Below are positions 63,546 to 64,000 of a stretch of DNA of 64,000 nt, in pieces (within the stretch, counting starts at the first letter, position 1; every line of letters begins with the position of its first letter). The stretch is taken from positions 186,001 to 250,000 of the forward strand of contig WGLW01000003.1 of the NCBI GenBank assembly GCA_016125405.1. Reading direction: 5' to 3'. The translations under genes were made by a program, and so were the position numbers. The stretch comes from Alphaproteobacteria bacterium. Its GTDB lineage: Bacteria; Pseudomonadota; Alphaproteobacteria; Caulobacterales; Hyphomonadaceae. The notes beneath the pieces are model-generated. The model did no database searches, had not been told where the DNA came from, and worked only from the letters and a program-made list of their open reading frames with translations.

Positions 63546-64000
63546 CTATTTCGACGCTTTGCCTTTGGTCGCCTTGACCGGCGTTTTCAGCTTCGCCGCC
63601 TCCGCGGCCTGGCGTTCGCGATTGCGGGCGCCGGCGAGGATGCCGACCATACCGTAATTGCCTTCATGGCAGGCATATTCGTAAAGGCGGCTCTGCGGAT
63701 AGAAGCTCAGCTCGGCCGTCCACGGCTGGGTATAGGTGTCCGGATCGTTCACGGTGAACTGGTAGAAGATATCCTTCTCGCCATCCCGCGTGAGACGTTC
63801 GGTTACGACGGCGTTCGGCGAAAGCGGGAAGGACTGGTTCTCGGCCTGCAGCGGATTGACGTCTGTCGTCTCCATCACAAGCGTGTCGCCTTCCCACCAG
63901 GCGACGCTGTCGCCCAGCCATGGGGTAATCACCTTTGGTTTGTGATGCGCTCTTGCCGTCGTCGCGTTGTCGAAGATCGGGACAATGCGTGCATCGTGCG
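63546..64000 (-). CDS. Exported uncharacterised family protein, partial (5' end cut by window edge)
   Basis: Only the C-terminal part is present; the frame runs off the window's right edge. Visible segments are DARIVPIFDN, PWLGDSVAWWEGDTLVMETTDVNP, FYQFTVNDPDTYTQPWTAELSF and LYEYACHEGNYGMVGILAGARNRER. They align with the C-terminus of the exported protein near 56.3-57.4 kb, so the two are paralogues 6-7 kb apart. The lysine-rich tail KATKGKASK differs. Function is unknown. Confidence 0.8.
   Translation of the reverse strand, partial: HDARIVPIFDNATTARAHHKPKVITPWLGDSVAWWEGDTLVMETTDVNPLQAENQSFPLSPNAVVTERLTRDGEKDIFYQFTVNDPDTYTQPWTAELSFYPQSRLYEYACHEGNYGMVGILAGARNRERQAAEAAKLKTPVKATKGKASK

Overview
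The window is a stretch of chromosome from a GC-rich alphaproteobacterium. The operon rpoZ - rsh - pyrE - pdxJ - acpS - rnc - era, a PodJ-like polarity protein, two UrcA-family exported proteins, a TIGR02186/TauE pair and the ethylmalonyl-CoA pathway enzyme methylsuccinyl-CoA dehydrogenase together suggest a relative of the Caulobacterales (Caulobacteraceae/Hyphomonadaceae type). This placement is inferred from gene content only. I see no insertion sequence, prophage, integrase, rRNA or CRISPR array. The one RNA gene is a tRNA-Gly(UCC). No gap between genes exceeds about 300 bases.

Layout. 0-8 kb: metabolic genes (FAD amine oxidase, acyl-CoA dehydrogenase, SDR, dienelactone-hydrolase-like enzyme with a TetR regulator, GNAT, DUF952-pyrD). 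8-14.3 kb: two UrcA genes, recQ with a quinone oxidoreductase, two tandem receiver proteins (one degenerate), and a gene that joins a ribbon-helix-helix (RHH) DNA-binding domain to a complete PII signalling protein. 14.3-31.4 kb: a mechanosensitive channel and assorted envelope genes. Scattered among them are all four members of the ligase-associated DNA-damage set: ATP-dependent ligase, MBL-fold exonuclease, Lhr-type helicase and the PdeM phosphoesterase. 31.4-35.1 kb: the PodJ-like protein. 35.2-41.4 kb: a MerR regulator followed by a beta-oxidation operon. 41.4-48.5 kb: S9 peptidase, SRPBCC protein, hybrid histidine kinase, tRNA-Gly, GST, and a NYN - UDGb - VOC operon. 48.7-54.9 kb: the rpoZ-to-era housekeeping operon, which lacks lepB. 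54.9-64 kb: a PaaK-like ligase, two members of an uncharacterised exported family (one cut by the window edge), Mcd, a globin - DUF1993 pair, two lipoprotein enzymes, and a flavin reductase divergent from an HxlR regulator.

How genes work together. The beta-oxidation genes under MerR form a fatty-acyl-CoA catabolic unit, and Mcd feeds acetyl-CoA carbon through the ethylmalonyl-CoA pathway. The four repair genes, RecQ and UDGb make the window rich in DNA-repair functions.

The strongest candidate for something undescribed is the RHH-PII fusion. It has a TTG start preceded by a Shine-Dalgarno-like sequence, and a second in-frame ATG with its own good Shine-Dalgarno sequence exactly where a free-standing PII would begin. 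One gene could therefore make both a DNA-binding PII and a normal PII. Three GTTAACC-like direct repeats upstream are candidate operators. All of this is read from sequence and untested.
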